From the NCBI GenBank assembly GCA_947462535.1, contig CANHPN010000009.1, forward strand, positions 1 through 64,000: a DNA stretch of 64,000 nt. Direction: 5' to 3'. Under the pieces are notes generated by a model. That model saw only the letters and a list, made by a program, of their open reading frames with translations. It ran no database searches and was not told the DNA's origin. Positions 61,444 through 64,000 of this stretch are shown piece by piece (the stretch's first letter is position 1; each line of letters begins with the position of its first letter). The position numbers were made by a program, and so were the translations under genes. The DNA comes from Akkermansiaceae bacterium (lineage in GTDB: Bacteria; Verrucomicrobiota; Verrucomicrobiia; Verrucomicrobiales; Akkermansiaceae).

Positions 61444-62613
61444 TCAAAGCCTGCCCACGAAGCGCTCGATTCTATCGGTCGCGGTGCGGATGTCGTCGAA
61501 GGCGGTGGCGTAGCAGCAGCGCAGGAAACCCTCGCCGGAGGCTCCGAAGGCGCTGCCCGGCACGCAGGCGACGCTCTCTTCTTCCAGCAGCTTCATCGCG
61601 AACTCTTTGCTCGTGAGACCAGTGCTGCGGATGTCCGGGAAGACGTAGAACGCACCGCCGGGAAGGTGGCAATCCAGGCCGATCTCGTTGAGCCGCTTGA
61701 CCAGGAAATCGCGGCGCTGGTGATAGCTGTTACGCATTTCGATCATCGCGGGCTGGCCGTTTTCGAGTGCCTCGATGGCGGCGTTCTGACTCATGATGGG
61801 CGCGCAGAGCATCGAGTATTGGTGGATTTTCATCATCGCCTCGATGATCGGTTGCGGCGCGCAGGCATAGCCGAGGCGAAAGCCCGTCATCGCGAAAGCC
61901 TTGGAGAATCCATGCAGCAGGATCGTCCGCTCCTTCATCCCCGGCAGCGCGGCGATGGATACGTGCGGCTCGGTCTCGTCATAGCGGAGCTCGCTGTAGA
62001 TCTCATCCGTCATCACGATCAAGTCGTGCTCGATGGCCAGCTTGGCGATGCCTTCCAGATCTTCGCGCGAGGCGCAGGCACCGGTCGGATTGGTCGGAAA
62101 ATTGATGAAAATGATCCGCGTCCGCGGCGTGATGGCGGCGGCGACTTGCTCCGGTTTCAAGGAGAACGCGTTTTCCTTGGTCGTCAGGACCGGCACCGGC
62201 ACGCCGTGCGCCATGACGATGCTCGGGCTGTAGGAAACGTAGCAGGGCTCGTGATAGATCACCTCGTCGCCGGGATTGAGCAGCGCGCGCAGGGCGATGT
62301 CGATGGCCTCCGAAACCCCGACGGTCACCAGCACCTCGGTCGCCGGCTTGTAGCTGACGTGAAAGAAGTTCTCCACGTATTTGGAGATCGATTTACGCAG
62401 CGAGAGCAGGCCGAGATTGGAGGTGTAGGTGGTCTGGCCTTTTTCGAGCGAGTAGATGGCCGCTTCCCGGATGTGCCATGGAGTGACAAAATCAGGCTCG
62501 CCGACGCCGAGCGAGATGACATCGTCGCGGCCTTGGACGAGTTCGAAGAAGTCGCGGATTCCCGAGCGCGGGATCGAGGCGACGTTGGTGGCGATTTTCG
62601 CTTGATAGTCCAT
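61444..62613 (-). CDS. Class I/II pyridoxal-phosphate aminotransferase
   Basis: 389 residues from ATG 62613 (MDYQAKIATNVASIPRSGIRDFFEL); the track's longer ORF continues through the hairpin without family character. Motifs: ISLGVGEPDFVTPWHI, YTSNLGLLSLRKSISKY, FPTNPTGACASREDLEGI, TDEIYSELRYD, LHGFSKAFAMTGFRLGYACAP with the PLP lysine, and the arginine of GFLRCCYATAFDDI that binds the substrate carboxylate. Relatives include aspartate, alanine and LL-DAP-type aminotransferases; the substrate is not evident. Confidence 0.88.
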   Translation of the reverse strand: MDYQAKIATNVASIPRSGIRDFFELVQGRDDVISLGVGEPDFVTPWHIREAAIYSLEKGQTTYTSNLGLLSLRKSISKYVENFFHVSYKPATEVLVTVGVSEAIDIALRALLNPGDEVIYHEPCYVSYSPSIVMAHGVPVPVLTTKENAFSLKPEQVAAAITPRTRIIFINFPTNPTGACASREDLEGIAKLAIEHDLIVMTDEIYSELRYDETEPHVSIAALPGMKERTILLHGFSKAFAMTGFRLGYACAPQPIIEAMMKIHQYSMLCAPIMSQNAAIEALENGQPAMIEMRNSYHQRRDFLVKRLNEIGLDCHLPGGAFYVFPDIRSTGLTSKEFAMKLLEEESVACVPGSAFGASGEGFLRCCYATAFDDIRTATDRIERFVGRL

Positions 62614-62616
62614 GTC

Positions 62617-62636
62617 AAAACCCGCCGGACGGCGGG
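62617..62636 (-). promoter_or_regulatory. Hairpin with U-run directly before the aminotransferase start
   Basis: On the minus strand the sequence reads CCCGCC-gtcc-GGCGGG followed by TTTTGAC and the ATG of the aminotransferase gene. The 6-bp GC stem and U-run look like a small intrinsic terminator or a translation-blocking hairpin, since the only G-rich ribosome-binding candidate is its 3' arm. A second hairpin, CCGCCCC.../GGGGCGG with T-rich sequence on the plus strand, lies at about 62659-62690. Confidence 0.45.
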
Positions 62637-63250
62637 CTGGAATCTCAGCGGGCCGAGCCGCCCCCGTCAATCCCCGGGGCGGGCTTTTATTTGGCAGGCG
62701 GAGTCCCGCAATGGCGAAGACTGTCGAAAACGGGTCATTCCTTGAAAGTTCCGGGAGCAGGGAAGTTAAGTCCGTGAACAGCGGCAACCCTTGCCGAGAG
62801 GCTTCGAAAACCAAATCCGGAAGCCCTCCAATGACCGCATCTCACAAAAAGCACCTGCCCTCGCGATGAATCGCCGTGCTACCCCTCGCAACTGCCCTCG
62901 CGCCATGCACCGCTTCGTGCGCCGACATCGCCACGAGGCGAGAACCCTTGAAAACCTCAGCCCATCACACGCGCTCAAGCTTTCACTCCTGCCTGATCCG
63001 CTGAAACCCCATGGCCCGCGTGCGGCAATGCCTCTGGTGGTGTGGGTGATGATTTTGCTAGAGGCCTTGCTGTTTTTGGCGCGGGCTGGAAACTCTTGTT
63101 TAAAAGCGCTGCCTGCCGGGCAGCACCTTAGAAAGCAGCCTGCGTTTGTCCGGACCGCCCAGTTACCGGCTCAGGTTTCCCGCCGCGCCGCAGTATCCGC
63201 AAACGAACGCTTGAACCGATCCACGGGCACAGCACCATCCACAGCCTGCC
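62637..63250. other. Gap of about 600 bases with no supported gene
   Basis: The plus-strand frame that overlaps it (track 62791-63531) is unlike any family and runs into the next gene in the wrong frame; I see no credible coding sequence. There are GC-rich hairpins near 62659-62690 and a CTGCC/GGCAG pair near 63106-63123. The segment around 62755-62800 (CAGGGAAGTTAAGTCCGTGA) superficially recalls a riboswitch core but did not fit a named class. The gap should contain the promoters of both flanking genes. Confidence 0.35.
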
Positions 63251-64000
63251 ATGGAGCCATTCTCAAGATCATCCCGCCGCCATTTCATCAAGTCCTCACT
63301 CGCCGCCGCAGGTGCGGTCTTGGCGGGGCCTCAAATCGTCCGGGCCGAAACCCTCGGCAACGCCACCAAGGCCGCGGCGAACTCCCGCATCGGCATGGGG
63401 TTCATCGGCATGGGCCTCATTTCCGACGGGCATTTGCGGTCCTTCCCCGGATTGAAAAACGTGCAGCCGATCGCCGTGTGCGACCTCAAGGACTGGCAGT
63501 TGCAAAAAGCGGTCGATGTCTTGAAGGGTAATGGTTTCACCGACATCCAGGCCACGGCGCGCTTTGAGGAAGTCCTTTCCAACCCCAAGATCGATGCGGT
63601 TTGCGTCACCACCCCCGACCATTGGCACGCGGCCATCGCCCTGGCGGCGATGAAGGCGGGCAAGGACGTATATGTCGAAAAACCGATGACGTTGACCATC
63701 GAAGAGGGCAAGGCGCTGGTGGCGGCGGAGAAGAAATACGGCCCCATCCTCCAGGTCGGATCGCAGCAGCGTTCCTCGATTCATTTCCGCATCGCCGCCA
63801 ATCTGGTGCGCAACGGCCTGATCGGTGAGGTGAAGGAGATCTACTGCCAACTGGGTGAATTCCCCCAAGCTCCGGAAAAGGAAGACGTCGTCCCGGTGCC
63901 CGCTGGCTTCGACTACGACCGTTGGCTGGGCCCAACGCCGTTCTTCGAACACTCGGAAAACCGGGTTAAGGGCAATTACAGTGGCGGCTGGCGCTGCTAC
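63251..64000 (+). CDS. Gfo/Idh/MocA-family oxidoreductase with Tat-type signal, 5' part
   Basis: An open frame starts at ATG 63251 and runs off the window (250 codons); it is missing from the ORF track because it has no stop. A twin-arginine-like signal leads (MEPFSRSSRRHFIKSSLAAAGAVLAGPQIVRA). The Rossmann fold follows: IGMGFIGMGLISDGHLRSFPGLKNVQPIAVCDLKDW, then DAVCVTTPDHWHAAIALAAMKAGKDVYVEKPMTLTIEEGKALV with the EKP motif, and GPILQVGSQQRSS. Exported members of this family are common in Planctomycetota and Verrucomicrobiota and act on sugars or glycosides. Substrate unknown; the C-terminal half is outside the window. Confidence 0.9.
   Translation, partial: MEPFSRSSRRHFIKSSLAAAGAVLAGPQIVRAETLGNATKAAANSRIGMGFIGMGLISDGHLRSFPGLKNVQPIAVCDLKDWQLQKAVDVLKGNGFTDIQATARFEEVLSNPKIDAVCVTTPDHWHAAIALAAMKAGKDVYVEKPMTLTIEEGKALVAAEKKYGPILQVGSQQRSSIHFRIAANLVRNGLIGEVKEIYCQLGEFPQAPEKEDVVPVPAGFDYDRWLGPTPFFEHSENRVKGNYSGGWRCY

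Noticed and set aside
62755-62800. Riboswitch-like stretch (GGGAAGTTAAGTCCG, CAGCGGCAACCC)
   Set aside because: Superficially like a cobalamin or SAM core, but I could not fit the conserved boxes or a pairing scheme on either strand. An Infernal search against Rfam would decide.
62791-63531. 246-codon plus-strand ORF
   Set aside because: Runs through the spacer into the next gene in the wrong frame; no family.

Overview
The window is GC-rich bacterial chromosome carrying mostly single-copy housekeeping genes. The best lineage marker is a complete four-gene Verru_Chthon cassette (D-B-C-A, 43354-48197), a set known from Verrucomicrobiota. A Rho factor with a very long Lys/Arg/Gln-rich N-terminal extension, a sulfatase, and Tat-type ThuA and Gfo/Idh/MocA proteins fit the same phylum. 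I infer a member of Verrucomicrobiota, probably Verrucomicrobiales. No rRNA, tRNA, CRISPR array or prophage was seen.

Layout. 1-204: end of an ISAs1-type insertion sequence cut by the window edge. 506-4128: adenosine deaminase, facing a minus-strand trio (unknown secreted protein, beta-hydroxyacid dehydrogenase, YgfZ). 4171-6530: rho with a C-rich, G-poor leader. 6590-15862: small secreted protein, lipase-like lipoprotein, D-lactate dehydrogenase, NRAMP-type transporter, CorA, Tex and glycerate kinase, then a decayed acyltransferase. 16271-19622: YkgJ-type protein and amidase (minus), RecQ (plus). 19734-25131: YdeP-type molybdoenzyme, cupin, aroB, ThuA protein, and xseA with an overlapping 45-codon ORF. 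26728-28972: TIM-barrel isomerase and an unrecognised protein with primase-polymerase-like motifs. 29354-37386: RlmI-like methyltransferase, SWIM/SNF2 helicase, thiD, polysaccharide deacetylase and a dynamin-like GTPase. 37387-42975: relic of an IS21-like end, sulfatase, gatB, a membrane protein and aroC. 43354-48867: Verru_Chthon pseudopilin cassette plus a secreted fifth gene. 49001-52857: EF-hand protein, cdsA-dxr and a cysteine-less thioredoxin-fold protein. 53083-62613: a minus-strand run from an aminotransferase through a CPBP protease and an RlmM-like methyltransferase into the six-gene RDD/SpoIIM/DUF4129/DUF4350/MoxR/DUF58 cluster, closed by an intrinsic terminator. 63251-64000: 5' part of a Gfo/Idh/MocA oxidoreductase.

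How the genes work together. Several blocks look like translationally coupled operons, with 4-nt ATGA/GTGA or 11-nt overlaps. These are the Verru_Chthon cassette, the MoxR cluster, cdsA-dxr, and xseA with its small partner. AroB and AroC supply two shikimate-pathway steps from separate loci, Dxr the isoprenoid precursor step, and CdsA the CDP-diacylglycerol step. Interspersed repeats include a 62-bp element present twice in opposite orientation (43031-43092 and 52859-52920), a perfect 23-bp inverted repeat behind aroC, and twin GGACA/TGTCC palindromes before the NRAMP-type gene. The most interesting unexplained items are the primase-like protein, the Verru_Chthon cassette, the disordered Rho extension with its rut-like leader, and the dispersed repeat.
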